This document shows positions 7,326 to 14,899 of a stretch of 26,080 nucleotides of DNA, piece after piece. The stretch is from assembly GCA_033875255.1 (NCBI GenBank), contig JAWZSN010000040.1, positions 1 through 26,080 of the forward strand, written 5' to 3'. Source of the DNA: Marinimicrococcus sp033875255 (GTDB lineage Bacteria; Pseudomonadota; Alphaproteobacteria; Geminicoccales; Geminicoccaceae). The notes beneath the pieces are model-generated. The model had not been told where the DNA came from and ran no database searches. It saw only the letters and a program-made list of their open reading frames with translations. Numbering within the stretch: the first letter of the stretch is position 1; each line of letters begins with the position of its first letter. The position numbers and the translations under genes were made by a program.

Positions 7326-7345
7326 AGCATGTCCCGCGGCCCTCT

Positions 7346-8860
7346 TCACTGGAACAGGCCGTGCAGGCGCCAGACGGGCGGCTCGGATTCGCCATAGGCG
7401 CCCTCGCGGAACACCCACAGCGCCCGGCCGTCCTCCAGGGTGAGGCGGTAATAGTCGCGCAGGCGGCGGCCCTCGTCCTCGGGGCGCCACCATTCCGGCA
7501 GCAGCCGCTCGGGCCCCTGCGCCGCGGCCACAAGCCAGGCGGTGCGCTTCCAGGTGAGCCGGGCGGGCGGCCCGTCGGGCACCGGCGCCACGGCCTCCAG
7601 GGGCTCGGGCCGGGAGAGCAGGCGCAGCGGGCGCGGCTGGCGGGCGAGCCACGGCCGGAGGGCGGGCATCGCGGTGGCCGGCAGGAGGCGCACGGCACGC
7701 TCGGGCACATGGCTCTCCGCCGGCTCGAGGCGCAGCACCCGCTCCGCTCCCAGCCGCATGGCGAGCTGGTCGGCGAGACGGGCCACCGCCTCCTCCTCGG
7801 CGTCCCCGGCGAGATCGGCCTGGCGCGGGTCGAGGGGGGCGGTCTCCAGCGCCTCCAGGAGCATCAGCTCGATGCCGAAGCCCGCATCGAGCCCGTCGAG
7901 GCGCGGCGCCAGCAGGCGGAAGAGATGGCCCGGATCGCGCACCGGCCGGCCGGCCGCGGCCTCCAGCACCGCCACCTCGCCGTCCACCCGGTGCAGGCCC
8001 AGCCGCACCCGGCGGGCACCTCGGCAGGCCCGCTCGAGATCGCCGCACAGGGATTCCAGCAGGCGGCGCAGGGCGCGCTCAAGGGCGGCGGTGCTGCCGA
8101 CGGGCTCGGCCCAGGAGAGTCTTGCGGCGAAGCGCGCGGGCTCGCGCAGCGGCACGAAGGGGGTCTCATCGAGGCCCAGGAGCCGGTCGAGGGCGGCGGG
8201 CAGCTCGGCGCCGAAGCGGGTGAGCAGCACGCTGCGCGGCAGGGCGGCGAGCTGCCCCACCTGCCTGAAGCCCAGCCGGCCCAGGGCCGCCACGGTCTCC
8301 TCCGGCAGGCGCAATGCTGCCGCCGGCAGCTCCGCCAGCACCTCCTCCTGGCGCTCCTGGCCCAAAAGCCCGCCCGCGCCGAACCGTGCCCAGGCCCAGG
8401 CGGCGGCCCGCCTGCCGGCCAGGCCTGTGCGGACGGTGAGGCCCAGCGCCTCCAGCCGGCGGCGCACGGTCTCCAGGAGGGCGGTCTCGCCGCCGAAGAG
8501 ATGGGCGCAGCCGGTGATGTCGAGGATGATCCCCTCGGCGCCGTCCACCGCCACGAGCGGGCTCCAGCGGCCGCACCACAGGGCCAGCGAGGCAAGCGCC
8601 GCCGCATCGCCCGCCGGATCGGCCGGGCGCACCGGCAGGCCGGGCAGGATCGCCCGCGCGTCGGCGAGGCTCAGCCCCGGCTGGAGGCCGTGCGCGCGGG
8701 CCGCCGGGTTGACCGCGACGAGCCGCGGCACGCCGCGCTCGGGCAGGACCAGCGCCAGCGGCTCGCCGGCGGAGAGCGGACTACCCCGTCGCGCGGCGTT
8801 CAGCAGCGCCCGCTCGATCGGCCAGTCCGGCAGCCACAGCGAAAGCCAGCGTCCGCTCAT
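7346..8860 (-). CDS. imuB: ImuB, catalytically inactive Y-family polymerase-like mutasome protein
   Basis: I start at the ATG at 8858-8860 (MSGRWLSLWLPDWPIERALL), the usual ImuB beginning, giving 504 residues. An in-frame ATG at 8890 is upstream but less likely. The Y-family fold is recognisable, but the active-site acids are gone. The first motif reads LSLWLPDWPIE, and the position of the SIDE motif reads AVDGAEGIILDITG, as in other ImuB proteins. ImuB bridges ImuA, DnaE2 and the beta clamp; GQLAALPRS in the middle is a possible clamp-binding peptide, but this is a guess. The gene overlaps the end of imuA by 80 bp, indicating tight coupling, and is followed by vapB rather than directly by dnaE2. 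Confidence 0.92.
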   Translation of the reverse strand: MSGRWLSLWLPDWPIERALLNAARRGSPLSAGEPLALVLPERGVPRLVAVNPAARAHGLQPGLSLADARAILPGLPVRPADPAGDAAALASLALWCGRWSPLVAVDGAEGIILDITGCAHLFGGETALLETVRRRLEALGLTVRTGLAGRRAAAWAWARFGAGGLLGQERQEEVLAELPAAALRLPEETVAALGRLGFRQVGQLAALPRSVLLTRFGAELPAALDRLLGLDETPFVPLREPARFAARLSWAEPVGSTAALERALRRLLESLCGDLERACRGARRVRLGLHRVDGEVAVLEAAAGRPVRDPGHLFRLLAPRLDGLDAGFGIELMLLEALETAPLDPRQADLAGDAEEEAVARLADQLAMRLGAERVLRLEPAESHVPERAVRLLPATAMPALRPWLARQPRPLRLLSRPEPLEAVAPVPDGPPARLTWKRTAWLVAAAQGPERLLPEWWRPEDEGRRLRDYYRLTLEDGRALWVFREGAYGESEPPVWRLHGLFQ

Positions 8861-9518
8861 CCCACGATACCGTCCACGTGGCGGGCGCACCGCCCTTGAT
8901 CCGTCGCAATTCGAGCCGCAGCACCAGCCCGCCGCCGGCCGCGGGCAGCGGTGCCGCCCGCCAGCGGGTGAGCGCCGCGCAGGGGCTCAGGCTCTCGACA
9001 TCCCCGCCCACCAGCAGCCCCGCCCCGCCGCCGCTCTCGGCGGCGAGCTGCAGGCGCCGGCTGGCCAGGAGATCGAGCCGGTCGGCCTCGGCCACCGCGC
9101 AGGCGACGCCGGGGCAGCGCAGCGCCTCCTCGAAGCTCCACAGCACCTCGCGGCCGTCGCGGCAGCGCGCCATGAGAAGCCGCTCGGGGGTGATTCCGAA
9201 GGCCGCGAGGCCGGGTCCGTAAAGCTCGCCACGGCAGGCGGCGTCGCGCTCGTCCTGGATCCACACCAGCGCTCCGCGATGCTCGAGAAAGCGCCGGGCG
9301 AAGGCCGCGGCCAGCGCGCCGGCGGCCGGGCCCCGCAGCTCGTGCAGCGCCCCCGCCGGCAGGCCCCGCCACGGCAGGGCCTCGTCCAGCGGACCGCCCA
9401 GCCGGGCGCAGCGGCGGGCGAAGCCGCCACCGCCGCCCTCCAGTGCGCGGATCCGGGCGCGCAGGGCGTCGAGCGACATCGCCGGTCCGTCCCGCTCCGC
9501 CTCCCCTCGCCGCGCCAT
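8781..9518 (-). CDS. imuA: ImuA, RecA-like SOS mutagenesis protein
   Basis: ImuA (245 residues) resembles a reduced RecA/SulA-type protein that works with ImuB and DnaE2 in translesion synthesis. Seen here are MSLDALRARIRALEGG, LPAGALHELRGPAAGA, ALVWIQDERDA, GLAAFGITPERLLMARCRD, EEALRCPGVACAVAEADRLD and a C-terminal beta-rich core (LVLRLELRRIKGGAPATWTV). I chose the ATG at 9516-9518 because GCGGAGGGG sits directly upstream at good spacing. MSLDAL at 9479 is an alternative, and the longer frame to 9791 would run through the SOS box. It is the first gene of the operon, with the LexA-type box about 90 bp upstream. Confidence 0.9.
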   Translation of the reverse strand: MARRGEAERDGPAMSLDALRARIRALEGGGGGFARRCARLGGPLDEALPWRGLPAGALHELRGPAAGALAAAFARRFLEHRGALVWIQDERDAACRGELYGPGLAAFGITPERLLMARCRDGREVLWSFEEALRCPGVACAVAEADRLDLLASRRLQLAAESGGGAGLLVGGDVESLSPCAALTRWRAAPLPAAGGGLVLRLELRRIKGGAPATWTVSWDERTLAFAVAAGLADRAGAAERRATG

Positions 9519-9606
9519 GACCCCTCCGCTTTCCAGCAATCGCCGGTCTCTCCGACGCCGGTCCCTCCGAGGGGCCCGGGTCCGATCAAGTTCTCCTTTT
9601 GTTCTA

Positions 9607-9621
9607 GTTCTGCATATGTTC
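9607..9621. promoter_or_regulatory. Alphaproteobacterial LexA (SOS) box
   Basis: GTTCTGCATATGTTC matches the alphaproteobacterial LexA site GTTC-N7-GTTC exactly (GAAC-N7-GAAC on the coding strand of imuA). An extra GTTC lies at 9601-9604. It is 89 bp upstream of the chosen imuA start, where SOS boxes of imuA-imuB-dnaE2 operons are expected. It supports both DNA-damage control of the operon and the alphaproteobacterial assignment. Confidence 0.82.
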
Positions 9622-9643
9622 ACGGTCAAGGCGCCCCTCGTCC

Positions 9644-9688
9644 GGACACCTACTGCTTGGACACCTACTGCTTGGACACCTGCTGCCC
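9644..9688. repeat. Three tandem 15-bp repeats upstream of imuA
   Basis: GGACACCTACTGCTT is repeated exactly at 9644-9658 and 9659-9673. A third, changed copy (GGACACCTGCTGCCC) follows at 9674-9688, and the next bases begin the unit again (GGACACCCGG). The array lies 23 bp beyond the LexA-type box, in the gap between imuA and the hydrolase gene. It has no obvious function and may be slippage-prone. Confidence 0.85.
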
Positions 9689-9747
9689 GGACACCCGGAC
9701 GGGTGCCCGACACCGCCCCAAGCGGGCGAAGCGGAGGAGCGGAACGA

Positions 9748-9765
9748 GGGGGAGGAGACTCCCCC
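9748..9765 (-). terminator. Hairpin, possible terminator of the hydrolase gene
   Basis: GGGGGAG (9748-9754) pairs perfectly with CTCCCCC (9759-9765) around a four-base loop, 65 bp past the stop codon of the alpha/beta hydrolase. There is no T-run on either strand. It could end transcription from the hydrolase side or act as a barrier before the imuA promoter. Confidence 0.35.
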
Positions 9766-9830
9766 GGACGGCGGCCGGGGGAATCCGACAATGGCGGCGG
9801 CGTCAGGCCCGGCCGTCTGGCCGGGGCGGG

Positions 9831-10607
9831 TCAGGCCTGCAGGAAGCCCTTGAGGATCTCCACCGTGCGCGCCGGCTGCTCGGCGTGGACCCAGTGGCCG
9901 GCCTCCTCGATCGTGCTGATCGAGACCTTCGGGAAGAGCGCGCGGATGCGCGCCTCGTGCTCCGGCAGCACGTAGCGCGAGCGGGCGCCGCGCAGAAACA
10001 GGGTCGGCCCCTCGAAGCGCCGGCCGGCCGGATCGGGAAAATCGAGAATCCCCGGCATCGCCTCGAGCAGGCCGGCGAGGTTGGGCTGCCAGCGTAGCGG
10101 GTCGCCGTTCTCGAGGTTGGAGGCCAGGAAGGCGCGCACGCCGCGGTCGGGCGCCGCCTCGGCCAGCGCCTCCTCGACCTCGGCGCGCCGCCGCAGACGG
10201 CCGAGATCCACCGCCTGCATGGCGCGGATATAGCCCTTGAACTCCGCCCCGTGGTCGTAGGGCACCGGCGCCACGTCGACGACGCAGAGCCGGTCCACCA
10301 GCTCGGGCCGGGAGAGCGCCAGGGTCATGGCGACCTTGCCGCCCATGCTGTGGCCGATCAGCGCCGCCTGCCCCAGCCCCTCGCGCTCGATCAGCGCCGC
10401 GAGGTCGGCGGCCATGGCCTCGTAGGTCATCTCGGCCCGCCACGGCGAGGCGCCGTGGTTGCGCAGGTCGACCAGCCACAAGGACGCCTCGCCCTCGAGC
10501 GCCCTGGCGATGGCGCCCCAGTTGCGCCCCTGGCCCAAAAGCCCGTGCAGGACGAGCACCGGCAGCCGGCCCTGGCCGACCTTTCGCGCCGCAAGCTCTG
10601 TGGCCAT
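9831..10607 (-). CDS. Alpha/beta-fold hydrolase, YbfF/ABHD11-like esterase
   Basis: The 258-residue protein has the classical fold. LVLHGLLGQGRNW (18-30) forms the oxyanion region, DLRNHGASP (47-55) is the hallmark of the YbfF/ABHD11 group, GHSMGG (85-90) carries the nucleophile Ser87, and GHWVHAEQP holds the catalytic His238. A FLRG strand before it probably precedes the acid residue. No signal peptide is visible, so it is cytoplasmic. Members cleave short acyl esters or thioesters; the substrate here is unknown. The start is 4 nt after the stop of the CFA-synthase-type gene on the same strand, so they form one transcription unit, hinting at a lipid-related role. Confidence 0.9.
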   Translation of the reverse strand: MATELAARKVGQGRLPVLVLHGLLGQGRNWGAIARALEGEASLWLVDLRNHGASPWRAEMTYEAMAADLAALIEREGLGQAALIGHSMGGKVAMTLALSRPELVDRLCVVDVAPVPYDHGAEFKGYIRAMQAVDLGRLRRRAEVEEALAEAAPDRGVRAFLASNLENGDPLRWQPNLAGLLEAMPGILDFPDPAGRRFEGPTLFLRGARSRYVLPEHEARIRALFPKVSISTIEEAGHWVHAEQPARTVEILKGFLQA

Positions 10608-10611
10608 CGAT

Positions 10612-11850
10612 CTACTCCGCCGCCCGCGCCGCGGCGCCAGCCGCCGCCGGCCGGGCCTGCTGGCCGTACATGTAGTCCCGGGTCACCGGCACCGCATGGC
10701 GGTCCCGGGCGAGCTGCACCTGGAAGACAAATCCGTCCTGGCGGCTGAAGAAGAGCTCGGTGGCGATGAGATAGACCTCCCACATGCGGCAGAAGCGCTC
10801 GTCGTAGAGCGCCCTCACCTTCTCCCGGCTGGCGTAGAACCTCTCGCGCCACCAGCGCAAGGTCCAGGCGTAGTGCAGACGCAGGGTCTCGAGGTCGGTG
10901 ACCCACAGGCCGACGGCCTCGATGGCCGGCAGGAGCTCGGAGAGGGCCGGGGCGTAGGAGCCCGGGAAAATGTGCTTCCTGAGCCAGGGGTGGTTGAAGC
11001 TCGGTCCGGCCATCCGCCCGATTCCGTGGATCAGCGCCACCCCGTCCGGCGCCAGCAGGTCGCGCACCTTCTCGAAATAGGTCTTGAGGTTGCCCACGCC
11101 GACATGCTCGATCATGCCGACCGAGACGAGCCGGTCGTAGACGCCGGTCATCTGGCGATAGTCCTGCTTGAGGATCCGGAGGCGATCGCCCAGCCCCTGC
11201 GCCCGCGCCTGCTCGGTGCCCCATCGATGCTGCTCGGCGGACAGGGTGACGCCGGTGACCTCGGCGCCGCACTCGCGCGCCAGGAAGCGGCCCAGCGCCC
11301 CCCAGCCGCAGCCGATGTCGGCGATCTTGTGGCCCGGCTCGACAAGGAGCTTGGCCGCGATGTGCCGCTCCTTGGCGCGCTGGGCGGCCTCGAGATCCCC
11401 GTCCGGGCTCGTGAAGTAGGCGCAGCTATATTCCCGCTCACTGTCGAGGAACAGGCCGTAGAGCGCGCCCGACAGATCGTAGTGGTGGGCGACGTTGCGC
11501 CGGGCGCGGCCGGGCAGGTTGAGCTGGTCGAGGCGCCGCAGCAGGTAGTGCAGGCCGTCGGCCAGGCGCGAGGCCGGGTAGCCGCCGCCGAAGCCGACAT
11601 TGGCGACGCAAAGATCGAAGAACTCGAAGGCGCTGCCTTCCTCGATGGTCAGGCTGCCGTCGACATAGGCGTCGGGCACGGCCATCTGCGCATTGAGCAG
11701 GATCCTCCGCTCGACCCGCCGGTCGTGCAGGCGGATGCGGACCCGGTGCAGGGGCTGCTCGCCGCGGTAGGTGTGGATGCCGCCACTTGCATCGATGACG
11801 GTCAGCTCGCCCAACCGCAGGTGGCGTCTCAACAGGCCGTCGATCAGCAT
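10612..11850 (-). CDS. Cyclopropane-fatty-acyl-phospholipid synthase family methyltransferase
   Basis: This is a SAM-dependent methyltransferase acting on membrane phospholipid acyl chains. The 412-residue protein begins MLIDGLLRRHLRLGELTVID, preceded by GAGAGGA. The long frame to 12000 has no such support. An N-terminal domain (MAVPDAYVDGSLTIEEGS) is followed by HHYDLSGALYGLFLD, SCAYF, AQRAKERHIAAKL and the SAM-binding IADIGCGWGALG. Further on are GVTLSAEQ, DRLVSVGMIEHVG, FEKVRDLL and FIFPGSYAP-like HIFPGSYAP. These are the standard CFA synthase signatures. CFA synthases modify unsaturated fatty acids in stationary phase or acid stress; related family members make other methylated lipids. 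It is coupled to the hydrolase downstream. Confidence 0.9.
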   Translation of the reverse strand: MLIDGLLRRHLRLGELTVIDASGGIHTYRGEQPLHRVRIRLHDRRVERRILLNAQMAVPDAYVDGSLTIEEGSAFEFFDLCVANVGFGGGYPASRLADGLHYLLRRLDQLNLPGRARRNVAHHYDLSGALYGLFLDSEREYSCAYFTSPDGDLEAAQRAKERHIAAKLLVEPGHKIADIGCGWGALGRFLARECGAEVTGVTLSAEQHRWGTEQARAQGLGDRLRILKQDYRQMTGVYDRLVSVGMIEHVGVGNLKTYFEKVRDLLAPDGVALIHGIGRMAGPSFNHPWLRKHIFPGSYAPALSELLPAIEAVGLWVTDLETLRLHYAWTLRWWRERFYASREKVRALYDERFCRMWEVYLIATELFFSRQDGFVFQVQLARDRHAVPVTRDYMYGQQARPAAAGAAARAAE

Positions 11851-12015
11851 GCATCCTCTCACGACGCTGCTGAAGCCTTGTCCGGCGCCCGCCCGGGAAC
11901 AGGATGGGCCACCGCGACGCCGGGGGTCGGCTCCCGTTTTTCCCGCAATCTCGGAGATAGGACAGCGGCCCCGCCTTGCCAACCGTCCGGCGGCGGCCAT
12001 CCGGCGGAGCTGCTG

Positions 12016-13068
12016 TCAGGGGAAACGCACCCCGACCGGCGCACCCAGCGCGTCGAAGTCGAGCGGCCGGTCGGGCCGCACGACGACGTCCACCGTGCCG
12101 GTCCCCGCCCGCCGCTCGTGCCCCGCCGCGAGCGCGGCCAGCCGGTCGGTGAAGTCGAGCCGCTCCACCTGGCCCGGCACCAGCCCGCCGCCCGGCAGCA
12201 CGATCTCGGCGCGCGCCCCGGGCACCAGCCGGGCGGCGGTCGCCGGGCTCACCCCGGCGCGCACCACCAGCGGCTGGCTGGCGTCGACCAGGAGCGCCAG
12301 CGGCTCGCCCGGCAGCACGTACTGGCCGCGACCGTAGCGCCAGTCGAGCAGCACGCACTCGCACGGGCTGGAGACCGGCACGCGGGTCCCGTCGGCCTCG
12401 GTGATGAAGCCGATGGGATCGCCCGGCTCGAAGATCTCCTTGGCCGGCGCCGCCTCGAGGATACCGGGAGCGGGGGCCCGCGGCCGGTAGAGGGGCGCCT
12501 CGATCACCGCGGTCTCGGCGCGCAGGGTCAGCCAGCGCTGCTCGATGCCGAGCCAGATCACCGCGGCCAGGCCGATGGCGGCGAGGCTGGCGAGGCCATA
12601 GCCCAGCCAGCGGCGCACCCGTCGCCCCCGCGCGTCCTCGACGGCCAGCGGATCGTCGGGGGTGCCGCGGCGGACCTGCGCCGCGCCCTCGCGGCCGGCC
12701 AGCGCCAGCAGGTCGCCCGCGCTCAGGAGCTCGCCCGAGAGATAGGCGTCGATGACGTAGCGGAACAGCGTGGCCTGGCCCGCCGACATGGCCGTGAACC
12801 GGCAGCCGAAGCGGCTGCCGTCCTCGGTGCGGTAGACCAGCTGGCAGTCGGCGCGCAGCGCCAGCTCGAAATCCTCGAACGGAAACAGCAGCCGCGCCGG
12901 CAGGCGCTCGCCCACCTGCCGCGAGGTGAGCTCGCCCTGGACTCCAAAGCCGCCCATCGACCAGTCGTCGGCCACGAAACGATGGCCGTCGATCTCCACC
13001 GTCACCGGGATCTTGAGGCGGACGTGCTGGCGGTGAACCTCGGCTTCGTGAACGATCTGCGGCTGCAT
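12016..13068 (-). CDS. alg44: Alg44-like PilZ/membrane-fusion protein of alginate-type polymer synthesis
   Basis: Alg44 binds cyclic di-GMP and activates the polymerase Alg8 at the inner membrane. The protein (350 residues from the ATG at 13068) has an N-terminal PilZ domain with both c-di-GMP motifs, RQHVR (13-17) and DWSMGG (35-40). One membrane helix follows at about 155-175 (WLGYGLASLAAIGLAAVIWL), then a periplasmic HlyD/biotinyl-lipoyl-like region to the end. GAGGA stands 6 nt before this ATG. An ATG two codons upstream (13074) would touch the Shine-Dalgarno, so I prefer 13068. It lies 56 bp after alg8 on the same strand, the same order as in Pseudomonas alginate operons. Other alginate genes (algD, algK, algE, algG, algX) are absent here. 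Confidence 0.85.
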   Translation of the reverse strand: MQPQIVHEAEVHRQHVRLKIPVTVEIDGHRFVADDWSMGGFGVQGELTSRQVGERLPARLLFPFEDFELALRADCQLVYRTEDGSRFGCRFTAMSAGQATLFRYVIDAYLSGELLSAGDLLALAGREGAAQVRRGTPDDPLAVEDARGRRVRRWLGYGLASLAAIGLAAVIWLGIEQRWLTLRAETAVIEAPLYRPRAPAPGILEAAPAKEIFEPGDPIGFITEADGTRVPVSSPCECVLLDWRYGRGQYVLPGEPLALLVDASQPLVVRAGVSPATAARLVPGARAEIVLPGGGLVPGQVERLDFTDRLAALAAGHERRAGTGTVDVVVRPDRPLDFDALGAPVGVRFP

Positions 13069-13124
13069 CGACATTCCTCGAAAGAGCGCGGCCCGGGTCG
13101 GAGCGCGGCCGGGACTGCGTGAGC

Positions 13125-14609
13125 TCAGAACAATCGGGTGGGGGCAAGCCCGGCGGGCCAGGCCAGGGCGCCCACGGCGAGCGCCACCGCCGTCGCCAGG
13201 CCTGTCAGGGCGAGCCCGTGCAGGACGGCCGAGCCCAGGGCGGCGGCGCGACCGCCGCCGCGGCCGGCAAGGGTGATGTCCTGCCGGGTCCAGCGCTGGT
13301 GGTCGGGGCGGAACAGCACCCAGGTCTTCACCAGCGCTCCCCAGATCTGCGTGTAGTAGAGCAGGATCGGCCACAGGCCGCTGATCCGCGGACGTGCCGT
13401 GAGAAGAGCGAGCGTCTGGACAAGGCGGGTTGCCATCACCCAGACGAGATAGGCGTAGAGGAAGACCGGCGAGAAGACCAAGGCGATCAGGACGGCCGCC
13501 ACCGGCCCCACCAGGGTCGTCCACATCGACACCCGCTGGTCGACGAGGCAGAGCCAGGGAAAGAGGCCGACCCGCGCCGGGCCCAGGGCGATGGCGCGGC
13601 CGCCGGCGCGCAGCATGTTGCCGAACCAGCGCAGCATGAGCCGCGTGCTCGAGGCGGCGAAACCGGGTGCCGGCGGGTGCTCGATGGTCGTGACGCGCAC
13701 GTCCGGCACATAGATCATGTCGTGCCCCTGCTCCAGGAGCCAGCTCCACGACGACTTGTCCTCGCCGGTTAGGAACGGCACCCGGCCGAGCCGCCAGTGG
13801 TCGAGCGCGTCGTTCTCGATCCTCGCGATGAAGCGCGGGTCGGTGGCGATGGCGGCCCGGTAGACCGCCATGCGGCCGGTGATGACGAGGAGCCGGCGGC
13901 TGAGCGAGAGCGAGCTCATCACCACGTGGCGCTGGGCGAAGCGCAGCCGGTGCCAGGCGGTCTGCAACCGGCCGCCGGCCACCACGGCATCCTGGTCGGT
14001 GGTGATGGCACCGGTGCGCGGCGTCGCCTGGAGAAGGGGCAGGCAGCGCAGCAGGCTCCCTTCCGGCAGCACCGCGTCGCCGTCCATCACCATGACGGCG
14101 GCCTCGGGATGCGGCCGCAACCGGGCAACGGCGCGCAGGGCGGCGGCCAGCGCCGGCCGCTTGCCGCGCGGCGGCAGGCGGACCAGCGCCAGACGCACCT
14201 CCGGCGGCGCCGCGGCCGTCTGGAAGACGGCCTTCACGAAGCGCTGGTCGGCCGCCTCGCCGACCGCGGCGACGAGCGTGACGGGACGGCCGAGCCCGGC
14301 TGCCTCGGCGATGGCGGCGCGGAATACCGAAGCGGTGGTCTCGGCGGGAATGCGGTAGCTGGTGACGACGATGAAGAGCTCGGGCGTGGGAGCCGCGGCA
14401 GCACAGGCCTCGGCGCGGCGCCGCAAGCGCGGGAAGGCCAGCCTGCGATAGACCAGCGAGCGCACCAGGTGGAGAAGCTGCCAGCCATAGCGCCAGGCGC
14501 CGATGACCCCGGCGATCACCAGGAAGGCGCGAGCCTCGGGCGTGAAGAGCTCAAGCGGAGCGTGAACCACCAGCGCCGCGAGTACCAGGACGTAGAGAAC
14601 GAGGATCAC
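13125..14609 (-). CDS. alg8: Alg8-like family 2 glycosyltransferase (mannuronan synthase type)
   Basis: Its 494 residues match the length I recall for Pseudomonas Alg8. N-terminal helices (1-40) are followed by a GT2 domain with ELFIVVTSYR (77-86), VMDGDA (174-179, the DxD metal/sugar site), TTDQDA (203-208) and TGEDKSSW (281-288, catalytic base region). RWFGNMLR (327-334) stands where related synthases hold the acceptor. Further membrane helices follow (VGLFPWLCLVDQRVSMW...), then a conserved tail with FRPDHQRWTRQDITL. It should polymerise a GDP-mannuronate-like donor while moving the chain across the membrane, under control of the adjoining PilZ protein. The actual sugar is not shown by sequence. 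It is divergent from the response regulator gene. Confidence 0.88.
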   Translation of the reverse strand: MILVLYVLVLAALVVHAPLELFTPEARAFLVIAGVIGAWRYGWQLLHLVRSLVYRRLAFPRLRRRAEACAAAAPTPELFIVVTSYRIPAETTASVFRAAIAEAAGLGRPVTLVAAVGEAADQRFVKAVFQTAAAPPEVRLALVRLPPRGKRPALAAALRAVARLRPHPEAAVMVMDGDAVLPEGSLLRCLPLLQATPRTGAITTDQDAVVAGGRLQTAWHRLRFAQRHVVMSSLSLSRRLLVITGRMAVYRAAIATDPRFIARIENDALDHWRLGRVPFLTGEDKSSWSWLLEQGHDMIYVPDVRVTTIEHPPAPGFAASSTRLMLRWFGNMLRAGGRAIALGPARVGLFPWLCLVDQRVSMWTTLVGPVAAVLIALVFSPVFLYAYLVWVMATRLVQTLALLTARPRISGLWPILLYYTQIWGALVKTWVLFRPDHQRWTRQDITLAGRGGGRAAALGSAVLHGLALTGLATAVALAVGALAWPAGLAPTRLF

Positions 14610-14899
14610 GGCCCCCGCCTCTTCCCTTCATCCGGTGCCCACGGCACCCTCTCGCCGCCGCTCTCGACCAAGCCCGTCTCCTTGTCCTTCGCCGCTCCGC
14701 CGGCGTGCTGCCCGTCAACGCCGTCACCAGATCACCGATAACGAGTGCGCCGGTCGAAGGCGACCGCTAAAGGGCCCGCGCCGTACCCGGCGGAAGCGCG
14801 TCCCGGTATGGCATAGGGATGGCTTCACCCGGAGACGTACGGCGGCTAGACTTGGCCTGCGGCCGGCTGGCGGCCCTCGACCTGCCGATGAAGGGCACG

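Noticed and set aside
7542..10097. An 851-codon plus-strand frame across imuB, imuA and the hydrolase gene
   Set aside because: It crosses three convincing minus-strand genes and their promoter, and its Ser/Arg-rich composition is typical of shadows.
10459..13122. An 887-codon plus-strand frame opposite the CFA-synthase-type and alg44 genes
   Set aside because: It spans two real genes and an intergenic gap in antisense with no recognisable domain.
14819..14899. An upstream start for the response regulator
   Set aside because: The added residues are not part of a receiver domain, and the ATG at 14900 has a good ribosome site and the standard receiver beginning.
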